A DNA stretch of 38,220 nucleotides from Microcosmobacter mediterraneus (lineage in GTDB: Bacteria; Bacteroidota; Bacteroidia; Flavobacteriales; Flavobacteriaceae). The notes beneath the pieces were generated by a model. The model searched no databases and was not told where the DNA came from. It saw only the letters and a list, made by a program, of their open reading frames with translations. Below, in pieces: positions 8,154-16,357 of the stretch (positions within the stretch are counted from its first letter, which is position 1; each line of letters starts with the position of its first letter). The translations under genes were made by a program, and so were the position numbers. The stretch is taken from the NCBI RefSeq assembly GCF_031846265.1, contig NZ_JAVRIA010000012.1, positions 1 to 38,220 of the forward strand. The letters run 5' to 3'.

Positions 8154-8622
8154 ATATCTTAATTTGCCTATCGATTTGTTGTTGTAGGGAAATAAAAGTC
8201 TCAGTCCTAGAAACACCTGTAATAGATTGTATTTCTTTATTTAAAACATGCATAAGATGTTCGTTGTCTTTAGCTAATATTTTAATAAAAACACTCCAAT
8301 GACCAGTTGTATAGTGACATTCTAAAACTTCTGGTATTCTTTGTAATTGTTTTACAGCTTCAGGATTACTAACAGCCTTATCTAAATAAATACCAACATA
8401 AGCCATGGTTGTATAGCCTAATACTTTTGGGTTTACTATAAATTTAGAGCCACTTAATAAACCTGATTTTTCTAACTTTCTTAAACGTTGATGTATTGCT
8501 GCACCAGAGATACCAACATTTCTAGCTATTTCTAATATAGGTGTTCTGGCATCTTGCATTAAAGCACGTAGAATTTTTTTATCAATACCATCAATATGAA
8601 TGTTCTTATTAACTACTTTCAT
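8152..8622 (-). CDS. Lrp/AsnC-family transcriptional regulator
   Basis: The 156-residue protein has an N-terminal AsnC-type winged helix (about 12-60, with IDKKILRALMQDARTPILEI and VGISGAAIHQRLRKLEKSG) and a C-terminal RAM effector domain containing ECHYTTGHWSVFIKI. Members form octamers or dimers, bind DNA and respond to amino acids. It lies 107 bp downstream of a saccharopine dehydrogenase-family gene on the same strand, which suggests but does not prove control of amino-acid (perhaps lysine) catabolism. Its own promoter is not obvious. Confidence 0.92.
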   Translation of the reverse strand: MKVVNKNIHIDGIDKKILRALMQDARTPILEIARNVGISGAAIHQRLRKLEKSGLLSGSKFIVNPKVLGYTTMAYVGIYLDKAVSNPEAVKQLQRIPEVLECHYTTGHWSVFIKILAKDNEHLMHVLNKEIQSITGVSRTETFISLQQQIDRQIKI

Positions 8623-8729
8623 GTTTCTTTACTAAGAATGTTTAGAATTAAAACTTAAAGATATAATTTTGATTTAATAATGTAAGTTTAGAGCACTAAA
8701 TCTATTAAATTTTTAGATGTGTCCACTCT

Positions 8730-10094
8730 TCAAATATTTAATGGATTATAACCTAAAAAAGGAACCTTCTTTTCATTAAATACGACACCATAAGATTCTA
8801 ATTCTTTTAATATTGGTGTATAAACTTCTTTAGAAATAGGTATTTGAACACCAGGAGTAGTTATGTTTTTGTTCAATATTGCTAACGTAGCCATAGCTAC
8901 TGGTAAGCCAACTGTTTTAGCCATTGCAGTATAGGTTTGGTCTTCACCTACAGCAACCATAGTGGCATCAATTTGATGTTTCTCTCCATGAAGTTCATAA
9001 CCAAATTTATGATACATAACAATCATATCTTTATCATTATCACTTAATGTCCAACTATCCATAAGTATTTTTTGAAGTATTTGAGCTGGAGTAGCTTTTT
9101 TAAGTTCTACAGATTTATTAGCATTAAATATATCTAGTTCTAAAAATTTATCCCATACAATATCATCCTGATCAATTTTTAAGGCGTGTCTAAACTTAAG
9201 TTCAACAGAATCAGTTGGGCTGTAAGGTAAAAAAGCATTTACAAAATCGCGATAGCTCATGTTTTCACTATCATCTATAGTGTAACTATCATCTGTCATT
9301 CCTAATTGCACAAAAACATTCCATGCTCTGCTGAAACCTACTCGTCTCATGGTACCTCTATATAAGGTTTTCACATAATCTAATCCATAAACTTGCTGAT
9401 ATTTTAAGGAATCTCTATTGGCATAAGCTTCAAACCTACCATAACCTTCAATATCTAAAAATTCAGTACGTCTGAATAGTCTATTGTAAGGGATATATTT
9501 AAACTGACTTTCTTGTAAAAATTTTGCAGCACCACCTTGACCAGCTACAACAACATTTCTTGGATTCCATGTAAACTTATAATTCCAGAGATTAGTATCG
9601 CTTTCAGGAGCTACCAAGCCACCAGTAAACGACTCAAATAAAATCATTTTACCACCTTTATCTCTAATGCTATCTATAACTTGCATAGCGCTCATGTGAT
9701 CAATTCCTGGGTCTACTCCAATTTCGTTCATAAATATGAGACCATTTGCTTTGGCTTCTTCATCTAAAGCTTGCATCTCTGTACTAACATAAGAGGCAGT
9801 GACCATATGCTTCTTGAAATTAATACAATCTTTTGCAACTTCTATATGAAAACGTGCTGGCAACATGGATACAACGATATCAGCGTTTTTAATTGCTGAT
9901 TTACGAGAGTTTTCATTAAATACATCTAAATGAATAATATTAACCTCTGGATTATGCCTCACTAAAGTCTTTGCGTTATCAATATTTACATCTCCTATGG
10001 TAAGTTGTAAATTCTCGCTTTGAGATTTGTCTACTAAATATTTAATAAGATAAGATGAGGACTTCCCAGCACCAATGATTAAAATCTTTCGCAT
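8730..10094 (-). CDS. Saccharopine dehydrogenase-family oxidoreductase
   Basis: The 454-residue protein starts with a Rossmann dinucleotide fold (MRKILIIGAGKSSSYLIKYL) and contains NEIGVDPGIDHMSAM near residue 122, a hallmark of saccharopine reductases/dehydrogenases. A second domain (about 130-390) precedes the closing Rossmann strands. The length matches the fungal LYS9-type enzyme. The likely reaction is NAD(P)-dependent cleavage of saccharopine to glutamate and aminoadipate semialdehyde, or the reverse. Lysine degradation is favoured because an Lrp/AsnC gene follows and a glutaryl-CoA dehydrogenase-like gene occurs 9 kb away, but this is inference. No lysine-ketoglutarate reductase is seen nearby. 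Confidence 0.8.
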   Translation of the reverse strand: MRKILIIGAGKSSSYLIKYLVDKSQSENLQLTIGDVNIDNAKTLVRHNPEVNIIHLDVFNENSRKSAIKNADIVVSMLPARFHIEVAKDCINFKKHMVTASYVSTEMQALDEEAKANGLIFMNEIGVDPGIDHMSAMQVIDSIRDKGGKMILFESFTGGLVAPESDTNLWNYKFTWNPRNVVVAGQGGAAKFLQESQFKYIPYNRLFRRTEFLDIEGYGRFEAYANRDSLKYQQVYGLDYVKTLYRGTMRRVGFSRAWNVFVQLGMTDDSYTIDDSENMSYRDFVNAFLPYSPTDSVELKFRHALKIDQDDIVWDKFLELDIFNANKSVELKKATPAQILQKILMDSWTLSDNDKDMIVMYHKFGYELHGEKHQIDATMVAVGEDQTYTAMAKTVGLPVAMATLAILNKNITTPGVQIPISKEVYTPILKELESYGVVFNEKKVPFLGYNPLNI

Positions 10095-10110
10095 AATGGC
10101 TTTATATCAC

Positions 10111-10118
10111 TAATTTTG
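10111..10118 (+). promoter_or_regulatory. Possible -7 element for the DUF423 gene
   Basis: TAATTTTG matches TAnnTTTG 57 bp before the start codon at 10175, in the divergent gap after the saccharopine dehydrogenase gene. No -33 match is visible. Confidence 0.3.
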
Positions 10119-10174
10119 TATGCCACGAATGTAATAAAAGCACTAAGATTTAAAAACATAAACTCACTTTTATA

Positions 10175-10564
10175 ATGAACAAATCCGTATTAATAACTGC
10201 ATGTGTTTTAGGAGCCTTAAGTATTATTCTTGGAGCCTTTGCGGCTCATGGTTTAAAAAAAAGTATTTCTGCAGAATCAATGTCCATATTTGAAACAGGT
10301 GTTAAATACCAAATGTATCATGCATTATTTTTACTCTGTGTTGGATCATCATCTTATGTAATAGCATCTTATCAAAAAACGATTATGTATTTGGTTATTA
10401 TTGGTGTTGTTTTTTTCTCTGGATCTCTTTATGGATTAGGAACAAATAATTTAACGAATTTTAATTTTAAAAAGATAGGTTTTATAACACCAATTGGTGG
10501 ACTTTTACTTATTGCAGCTTGGATAACATTGTTAATAAATTTTGTGAAAATTAAATTGAATTAA
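10175..10564 (+). CDS. DUF423 small membrane protein
   Basis: The 129-residue protein has four hydrophobic helices and the DUF423 signatures GAFAAHGLKK (near residue 21) and TGVKYQMYHALFLL, followed by GSLYGLG and TPIGGLLLIAAW. E. coli YgdD is of this family. Its function is unknown. It lies 65 bp upstream of pckA, but pckA has its own promoter-like box, so the two may be transcribed separately. Confidence 0.9.
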   Translation: MNKSVLITACVLGALSIILGAFAAHGLKKSISAESMSIFETGVKYQMYHALFLLCVGSSSYVIASYQKTIMYLVIIGVVFFSGSLYGLGTNNLTNFNFKKIGFITPIGGLLLIAAWITLLINFVKIKLN

Positions 10565-10572
10565 ATCCATTA

Positions 10573-10588
10573 TTAAAGGTCACTTTAA
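10573..10588. promoter_or_regulatory. Small dyad upstream of the pckA -7 box
   Basis: TTAAAG (10573-10578) and CTTTAA (10583-10588) form a 6-bp inverted repeat spanning the position where a -33 element would lie. It could be an operator or a minor hairpin. AT-rich dyads of this size also arise by chance. Confidence 0.25.
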
Positions 10589-10597
10589 ATAAAATTA

Positions 10598-10605
10598 TAA
10601 CTTTG
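10598..10605 (+). promoter_or_regulatory. Putative -7 element for pckA
   Basis: TAACTTTG matches TAnnTTTG exactly and lies 25 bp before the start codon. A standard TTG -33 element is missing, which would fit an activator-dependent promoter. Confidence 0.5.
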
Positions 10606-10629
10606 CACTTTTAAACAACACAACAATAT

Positions 10630-12246
10630 ATGGTAGATAATACCCAAGCAACGAAATCGATTTCGCTAAACCAATACGGAATTAAAAATGCCAAAGTACA
10701 TTATCAACTTTCCTCAGATCAACTTCATAACATTACACTAAAAAAAGAGCAAGGTGTTGAGTCTTCACTTGGAGCTTTAGCCGTTAATACTGGTGAGTTT
10801 ACAGGACGCTCACCTCAGGATCGTTTTATTGTAAAAGATGAGATTACTAAAGATCGTGTTTGGTGGGGAAATATTAATATACCTTTTAAAACAGATAAGT
10901 TTGATGCGCTATACAATAAAGTTGTAAACTACCTTTCCGAAAAAGAAGTTTTTGTAAGAGATAGCTATGCGTGTGCTGATGATAATTACCGTTTAAATAT
11001 TAGAGTTATAAATGAGTATCCTTGGAGCAATATGTTTGCCTACAACATGTTTTTAAGACCTACTGAAAGGCAGTTAGAAAACTTTAATCCTGAGTGGACT
11101 GTTGTTAATGCACCAGGTTTTATGGCAGATGCTGAAATTGATGGAACACGTCAGCATAATTTTGCCATTTTAAACTTTACCAAAAAGATTGCTTTAATTG
11201 GCGGAACGGGTTACACAGGCGAAATAAAAAAAGGTATCTTTTCTGCTTTAAACTTTATTTTACCTGTATTTAAAAATACATTACCAATGCATTGCAGTGC
11301 TAATGTTGGTAAAAATGGTGATACATCTATTTTCTTTGGATTATCAGGAACTGGTAAAACAACCTTGTCTACTGATCCTGACAGAAGTTTAATTGGTGAT
11401 GATGAACATGGCTGGACAGCAGAAAACACAGTATTTAATTTTGAAGGTGGTTGCTATGCAAAAGTCATCAATTTGTCTGGGGAAAATGAGCCAGAAATCT
11501 ATAATGCTATTAAAAAAGGAGCAATTCTTGAAAATGTTATTATGGATAATAATGGCAATGTTGACTTTGAAGATACATCCATAACTCAGAATACTCGAGT
11601 AAGTTACCCAATTTATCATATCGAAAATATACAGAAACCTTCAATAGGTAAAAATCCAAAAAACATTTTCTTTTTAACAGCAGATGCCTTTGGAGTATTG
11701 CCTCCAATATCAAAATTAACGCCTAGTCAAGCAGCATATCATTTTATTTCGGGTTATACTGCAAAAGTAGCAGGAACTGAAGCTGGTGTTACTGAGCCTG
11801 TTCCTAGTTTTTCGGCATGCTTTGGTGCACCTTTTATGCCATTACATCCAACAAAATATGCAGAAATGTTAAGTCAAAAAATGAAAGATGCTGGTGTAAA
11901 TGTCTGGCTAGTTAATACAGGTTGGACAGCTGGTCCTTATGGTGTTGGTCACAGAATGAAGCTTAAATACACAAGAGCTATGATTTCGGCTGCCATGAAT
12001 GGCGATTTAGGTGATTATAGTTATGAAAATTACCATATTCATTCCGTGTTTGGAGTTGCGCAACCAAGACAATGTCCTGGTGTGCCAACGGAAGTATTAA
12101 GCCCAAGAGCAACTTGGAATAATGATGAGGCTTATTATAAAATGGCATTTAAACTAACTAATGCTTTCAGAGAAAACTTTAAGAAATTTGAATCTTATGC
12201 CTCTGAGGAAATTAGACGAGGAGGCCCTCAGCGCTATGCATTTTAA
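10630..12246 (+). CDS. pckA: Phosphoenolpyruvate carboxykinase (ATP)
   Basis: This 538-residue cytosolic enzyme converts oxaloacetate and ATP to phosphoenolpyruvate, CO2 and ADP, the committed step of gluconeogenesis. Diagnostic segments are GEFTGRSPQDRF (substrate Arg), GGTGYTGEIKKG, the kinase P-loop GLSGTGKTTLS at 237-247, the metal-binding LIGDDEHGW just after it, and NTGWTAGPYGVGHRM. The length is normal for the ATP-dependent class. Its start codon, 25 bp after a TAACTTTG box, is well placed. It converges on hemD. Confidence 0.97.
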   Translation: MVDNTQATKSISLNQYGIKNAKVHYQLSSDQLHNITLKKEQGVESSLGALAVNTGEFTGRSPQDRFIVKDEITKDRVWWGNINIPFKTDKFDALYNKVVNYLSEKEVFVRDSYACADDNYRLNIRVINEYPWSNMFAYNMFLRPTERQLENFNPEWTVVNAPGFMADAEIDGTRQHNFAILNFTKKIALIGGTGYTGEIKKGIFSALNFILPVFKNTLPMHCSANVGKNGDTSIFFGLSGTGKTTLSTDPDRSLIGDDEHGWTAENTVFNFEGGCYAKVINLSGENEPEIYNAIKKGAILENVIMDNNGNVDFEDTSITQNTRVSYPIYHIENIQKPSIGKNPKNIFFLTADAFGVLPPISKLTPSQAAYHFISGYTAKVAGTEAGVTEPVPSFSACFGAPFMPLHPTKYAEMLSQKMKDAGVNVWLVNTGWTAGPYGVGHRMKLKYTRAMISAAMNGDLGDYSYENYHIHSVFGVAQPRQCPGVPTEVLSPRATWNNDEAYYKMAFKLTNAFRENFKKFESYASEEIRRGGPQRYAF

Positions 12247-12270
12247 TTAGTTTAAGAAACATTTATAAAA

Positions 12271-12304
12271 AAAAGCTAGTAATTACTTTCCTTTATTAGC
12301 TTTT
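12271..12304. terminator. Possible hairpin between pckA and hemD
   Basis: AAAAGCTA (12271-12278) can pair with TAGCTTTT (12297-12304), with an internal AGTAATTACT palindrome (12278-12287). A runs precede it and T-rich sequence follows on the outgoing strand. It overlaps the last codons of hemD, so it would have to work from within that gene's end. Moderate support only. Confidence 0.4.
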
Positions 12305-13032
12305 AATATATATTTTTCTAAAGCCATTGTCATAGATGGTGTTTCTGGAGTTGGCGCAGCAATATCTACACGTAATCCTTTTTCTTTAACAGCTTTAATA
12401 GTCGTGTTTCCAAAAACAGCTAAACGCGTATCGTTTTGCTTAAAGTCTGGGAAGTTTTGAAATAAAGATTCAATGCCTGATGGACTAAAGAATACTAATA
12501 TATCATAATACACATCTGCTAAATCAGATAAATCACTGATCACAGTTTTATAAAAAGTGGCTTGTTTCCACTTTACGCCTAAAGCATCTAAAGTTTCTGG
12601 GATAATAGGTTTTACCTTATCTGTAGTTGGTAATAAAAACGATTCGTCTTTATACTTTTTAATTAATGGGCTCAACTCAGCAAAAGTACGTTTACCAACA
12701 TATATTTTACGTTTTCTATAGACTACATATTTTTGAAGATAGTAGGCTACAGCTTCAGATTGGCAAAAATACTTCATCGAATCTGGTACCTTAAAGCGCA
12801 TCTCGTCAGCAACTCTAAAGAAATGATCTACAGAGTTTCGACTCGTTAATATAATTGCAGTGTATTGACTTAGATCAACTTTTTGATGTCTAATGTCTTT
12901 GGCTTCTAGGCCTTCTACATGGATAAAAGGTCTAAAATCAATTTTCACCTTTTGTTTTTCCTGTAAATCGAAATACGGAGAGTTTTCTATTTTAGGCTCT
13001 GGTTGTGATACTAAAATTGTTTTTACCTTCAT
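12283..13032 (-). CDS. hemD: Uroporphyrinogen-III synthase family protein
   Basis: The 249-residue protein has the two-lobed HemD layout. The first lobe contains FRPFIHVEGLEAKDI and TAIILTSRNSVDHFF; the second contains YVGKRTFAEL, DILVFFSPSGIESLF and LAVFGNTTIKAVKEKG. HemD closes hydroxymethylbilane into uroporphyrinogen III in haem synthesis. The protein family is divergent, so the call rests on these lobe signatures rather than on catalytic residues. It is translated 16 bp downstream of a DUF4271 membrane protein gene, a pairing I recall from other Bacteroidota. Confidence 0.85.
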   Translation of the reverse strand: MKVKTILVSQPEPKIENSPYFDLQEKQKVKIDFRPFIHVEGLEAKDIRHQKVDLSQYTAIILTSRNSVDHFFRVADEMRFKVPDSMKYFCQSEAVAYYLQKYVVYRKRKIYVGKRTFAELSPLIKKYKDESFLLPTTDKVKPIIPETLDALGVKWKQATFYKTVISDLSDLADVYYDILVFFSPSGIESLFQNFPDFKQNDTRLAVFGNTTIKAVKEKGLRVDIAAPTPETPSMTMALEKYILKANKGK

Positions 13033-13048
13033 ACTCTAGCGACTAATT

Positions 13049-13702
13049 TTAAGCGTTATACTCTATAAAAACCTTATATAAAATAACATAAGGTCCAATT
13101 TCGAGAGCGCAAAGGTACAAAATAAAATAGAATAAATTATTTAAAAGTAATTTTTGATAGGTTTTGAATGAAGATATAAATCCGATGAGATTTATGATTA
13201 CAATAAGCCCAATAACTGAGAAAACAACAACAGAATTAAGAGAAACACTAAAGAGTAATAACGCATTTATTGGTAGTAAAATGAAACCTGTGAAGTTTTT
13301 AAAACTTGTTTTCTGAAACAAGTAAGCATCCACAACCTCATCAATATCAAAAAGACTACCTATAAGTCTTTCTATAAGTACTTTTATTAATACAATAGCA
13401 GCAATCGCAAAAACCAACTTTAGAAATAAAGCTAGGTTAAATTCTAAAGGTGCAACAATACTATTATAGGCTAAAAAAGAAAATGTAGCTATTGTTAATG
13501 TTAAATTTATAAATAGCAATGAATCAAAGGAGTCAATGAATTTTTGATCTCTAGAATAAATTTTTAGGTATTTAGAATTACCTATTAATCCTAAAAAATC
13601 AAAAAAACGAGACGTATACACCATTTTAGAAACAGTAATTGCAACCAAACCAAGGATTAAAAACCCAGTGAGCCAATCGTAAGAAATAACCTCTCTTAAC
13701 AT
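13049..13702 (-). CDS. DUF4271 integral membrane protein
   Basis: This 217-residue protein has about six to seven hydrophobic helices and short charged loops, with the conserved N-terminal region DWLTGFLILGLVAITVSKMVYTSRF in two adjacent stretches. The family is restricted to Bacteroidota and its function is unknown. Its position just before hemD, with a 16-bp gap, implies co-transcription and perhaps a link to haem or envelope biology, but nothing in the sequence shows a catalytic site. Confidence 0.82.
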   Translation of the reverse strand: MLREVISYDWLTGFLILGLVAITVSKMVYTSRFFDFLGLIGNSKYLKIYSRDQKFIDSFDSLLFINLTLTIATFSFLAYNSIVAPLEFNLALFLKLVFAIAAIVLIKVLIERLIGSLFDIDEVVDAYLFQKTSFKNFTGFILLPINALLLFSVSLNSVVVFSVIGLIVIINLIGFISSFKTYQKLLLNNLFYFILYLCALEIGPYVILYKVFIEYNA

Positions 13703-13792
13703 AATGCTAAAGTATAAAGAAAATTAAATTGATTGCTCTATTTTGCAATGCTATTTCTTTTTAGCTTATAAGAAAAAAGTCAATTAATAGAT

Positions 13793-13800
13793 TACTTTTG
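13793..13800 (+). promoter_or_regulatory. Putative -7 element for the glycosyltransferase-pyrC operon
   Basis: TACTTTTG fits TAnnTTTG and lies 16 bp before the start codon at 13817, giving a very short leader. No clear -33 element is seen. Confidence 0.45.
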
Positions 13801-13816
13801 TTAAAAATTCTGTTGC

Positions 13817-14551
13817 ATGCAAGATGCCATTGTTATTATTCCTACTTACAATGAGATTGAGAATATTGAAGCTATTATTAAGGCTGTATGTATTCAAGAT
13901 AAGGCATTTCATGTACTAATTGTAGATGACAATTCGCCTGATGGAACAGCAGAGGTTGTTACATCCTTACAGAACAGTTTTAGTGATCAATTATTTCTAT
14001 TAAATAGAACAGAAAAAAAAGGATTAGGAACTGCTTATATAGATGGTTTTAAATGGTGTTTAAATCAGTCTTATCAATATATTTTTGAAATGGATGCCGA
14101 TTTTTCTCATAACCCTAAAGATTTAATTAAGCTTTACAATGTTTGTGCAAATGATGGGTTTGATCTTGCTATAGGGTCGCGTTATATTGATGGTATCAAT
14201 GTAGTTAATTGGCCAATGAGTAGAATTTTGTTATCCTATTTTGCGTCTAAATATGTACGTTTAATTACAAGGATGAAAATCAATGATACCACAGCTGGTT
14301 TTATATGTTACAGAAGAGAAGTTTTAGAAGCTATAGACTTGCAAAAAATTAGATTTATAGGTTATGCCTTTCAAATTGAAATGAAGTTTAAAGCGCATTT
14401 AAAAGGTTTTAAAATTAAAGAAGTACCTGTTATTTTTACAGATAGAGTTAAAGGTAAATCTAAAATGAGTGGTAGTATTATATCTGAAGCTGTTTTTGGA
14501 GTTATTAGTATGAAATTTAATAGCTTATTTCAAAAAAATAATAAGAATTAA
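13817..14551 (+). CDS. GT2 polyprenol-phosphate mannosyltransferase-like glycosyltransferase
   Basis: The 244-residue protein is a family 2 glycosyltransferase of the dolichyl/polyprenol-phosphate mannose synthase type. The N-terminus VIIPTYNEIENI and DDNSPDGTAEVV bind the nucleotide sugar, KGLGTAYIDGFKW follows, and MDADFSHNP holds the metal-binding DxD. The terminal region (VPVIFTDRVKGKSKMSG) is typical. It lacks C-terminal membrane helices and so is the soluble, single-domain form. It would transfer a hexose to a lipid phosphate carrier at the cytoplasmic face. The donor sugar is inferred from the family. It starts an operon with dihydroorotase (3-bp gap) and a DUF4296 lipoprotein. Confidence 0.9.
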   Translation: MQDAIVIIPTYNEIENIEAIIKAVCIQDKAFHVLIVDDNSPDGTAEVVTSLQNSFSDQLFLLNRTEKKGLGTAYIDGFKWCLNQSYQYIFEMDADFSHNPKDLIKLYNVCANDGFDLAIGSRYIDGINVVNWPMSRILLSYFASKYVRLITRMKINDTTAGFICYRREVLEAIDLQKIRFIGYAFQIEMKFKAHLKGFKIKEVPVIFTDRVKGKSKMSGSIISEAVFGVISMKFNSLFQKNNKN

Positions 14552-14554
14552 CGA

Positions 14555-15889
14555 ATGAAAACACTAATTAAAAACGCTAAAATAGTTAACCAAGGTAAGA
14601 TTATTGAAGGAGATATTCTTATTGAAAATGAACTAATATCCTCAATTGGTGAACACTTAGATTTTACTAATGTTGATATTATAATTGATGCTAAAGGCAA
14701 TTATGTTATTCCTGGAGCTATTGATGACCAAGTCCATTTCCGTGAGCCAGGTTTAACACATAAAGCCAATATAGAAACAGAATCTAAAGCAGCTATTGCT
14801 GGCGGAATTACCTCTTTTATAGAAATGCCTAATACTAATCCACAGACCACAACTTTAGAAGAGCTTAATAAAAAGTTTGATAGAGCTTTAGAGACATCTT
14901 ATGCTAATTACTCTTTTATGTTCGGTGGCACTAATGATAATTTAGATGAAATTTTAAAAGTAAACCCTAAAGATGTTGCTGGATTAAAATTATTTTTAGG
15001 ATCCTCTACAGGAAATATGTTAGTTGATGACCCTGAAGTTTTAGAACGCATATTTGCATCCACAGATATGGTCATTTCTGTACATTGTGAGGATGAAGCT
15101 ACCATTAAAAAAAATACAGCACATTATAAAACCATCTATGGTGATGACATACCAGTTAAATACCATCCAATTATTAGAAGTGAAGAAGCCTGTTATTTAT
15201 CTTCATCCAAAGCGATAGAGTTAGCAAAAAAAACTGGAGCACGATTACATGTATTTCATTTATCGACTGGTAAAGAAACACATTTGTTTGATAACGCCAT
15301 TCCGCTTAAAGATAAGAAGATTACTGCAGAGGTTTGTATTCATCATCTCTGGTTTTCTGATAAAGATTATGATGAAAAAGGAACACATATTAAATGGAAT
15401 CCTGCAGTTAAAACCAGTGATGATAGAGCACAACTTTGGGAGGCCCTTTTAGACGACAGAATCGATGTTATTGCAACCGATCATGCACCACATACCTTAG
15501 AAGAAAAAGCAAATGTGTATACAAAAGCGCCTTCTGGTGGACCACTTGTTCAGCATGCTATGGTTGCATTGTTTGAAGCTTATCATAACGGAAAAATAAG
15601 CATAGAAAAGATTGTTGAAAAAACAGCTCATAATCCTGCTATTTTATTTGATGTAGAAAAGCGAGGATACATCAAAGAAGGGTATTATGCAGATTTGGTA
15701 ATAGTAGATGCCAATGCACCTTGGACAGTGGCTAAGGACAACATCCTCTATAAATGTGGTTGGTCGCCATTTGAAGGAACTACATTTAAGTCAAAAATTA
15801 CACATACCATCGTTAATGGTAGCTTGGTATACAATAATGATCAACTAACTGGAGTTAAAGCAGGTAAACGATTGACATTTAATAGGTAA
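14555..15889 (+). CDS. pyrC: Dihydroorotase (amidohydrolase superfamily)
   Basis: The 444-residue enzyme matches type I dihydroorotase, which interconverts carbamoyl aspartate and dihydroorotate in pyrimidine synthesis. The metal-binding segment reads DDQVHFREPGL (57-67). The first His of the usual HxH is therefore Gln59, with His61 kept. Other ligand regions are intact: SVHCEDE, LHVFHLSTG and IATDHAPHT. LKLFLGSSTGNMLV is also characteristic. I recall the DDQVHFREPG form from other Bacteroidota, so it is probably a lineage feature and not a broken gene. It sits between the glycosyltransferase and DUF4296 genes with gaps of 3 and 2 bp, not among other pyr genes. Confidence 0.9.
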   Translation: MKTLIKNAKIVNQGKIIEGDILIENELISSIGEHLDFTNVDIIIDAKGNYVIPGAIDDQVHFREPGLTHKANIETESKAAIAGGITSFIEMPNTNPQTTTLEELNKKFDRALETSYANYSFMFGGTNDNLDEILKVNPKDVAGLKLFLGSSTGNMLVDDPEVLERIFASTDMVISVHCEDEATIKKNTAHYKTIYGDDIPVKYHPIIRSEEACYLSSSKAIELAKKTGARLHVFHLSTGKETHLFDNAIPLKDKKITAEVCIHHLWFSDKDYDEKGTHIKWNPAVKTSDDRAQLWEALLDDRIDVIATDHAPHTLEEKANVYTKAPSGGPLVQHAMVALFEAYHNGKISIEKIVEKTAHNPAILFDVEKRGYIKEGYYADLVIVDANAPWTVAKDNILYKCGWSPFEGTTFKSKITHTIVNGSLVYNNDQLTGVKAGKRLTFNR

Positions 15890-15891
15890 TA

Positions 15892-16356
15892 ATGATAAAG
15901 AAGTTTTTTATAATAGTTAGTTTTGGTATCATTAGTCTTAGCTGTACTGAAACAGAAAAACCAGTAAAACCTGAAAACCTCATACCTATTGATCAAATGG
16001 AGGCTATACTTTACGATAGTTTTATACTTAATGCAACCAAAGCATCCAATAAAAAAACATTAGAACGTAATGGGATCTTTCCTCAAGATTACCTCTTTAA
16101 AAAGCATAATATAGATAGTACACAATTTACTGAGAGTAATGCTTATTATGCTACAGATATAGAATTGTATCAACAAATCATTGATCGTGTAAAATTAAAA
16201 TTGCAGCAAGAAAAAAACGGTTACACTGAAGCTTTAAAACAAGAAGATGAACGTCGTAGAAAAAAACAAGATTCTATAAAAGAGGCACGAAAAAAGCGTA
16301 TAGATTCTCTTAGAAAAGTCAATAATTCTCGAAAAAATAAAGAAAAGACAACTTAG
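15892..16356 (+). CDS. DUF4296 lipoprotein
   Basis: The 154-residue protein has a lipoprotein signal peptide with the lipobox SLSC, then the DUF4296 core (LIPIDQMEAILYDSFILNAT, with a YLFKKHNIDSTQF segment). It ends in a long, highly charged coiled-coil-like Lys/Arg/Glu helix (about 105-154). The family is limited to Bacteroidota and has no known function. It begins 2 bp after the dihydroorotase stop and is probably translationally coupled to it. Its stop is one base from the stop of the opposing epimerase gene. Confidence 0.88.
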   Translation: MIKKFFIIVSFGIISLSCTETEKPVKPENLIPIDQMEAILYDSFILNATKASNKKTLERNGIFPQDYLFKKHNIDSTQFTESNAYYATDIELYQQIIDRVKLKLQQEKNGYTEALKQEDERRRKKQDSIKEARKKRIDSLRKVNNSRKNKEKTT

Positions 16357-16357
16357 T

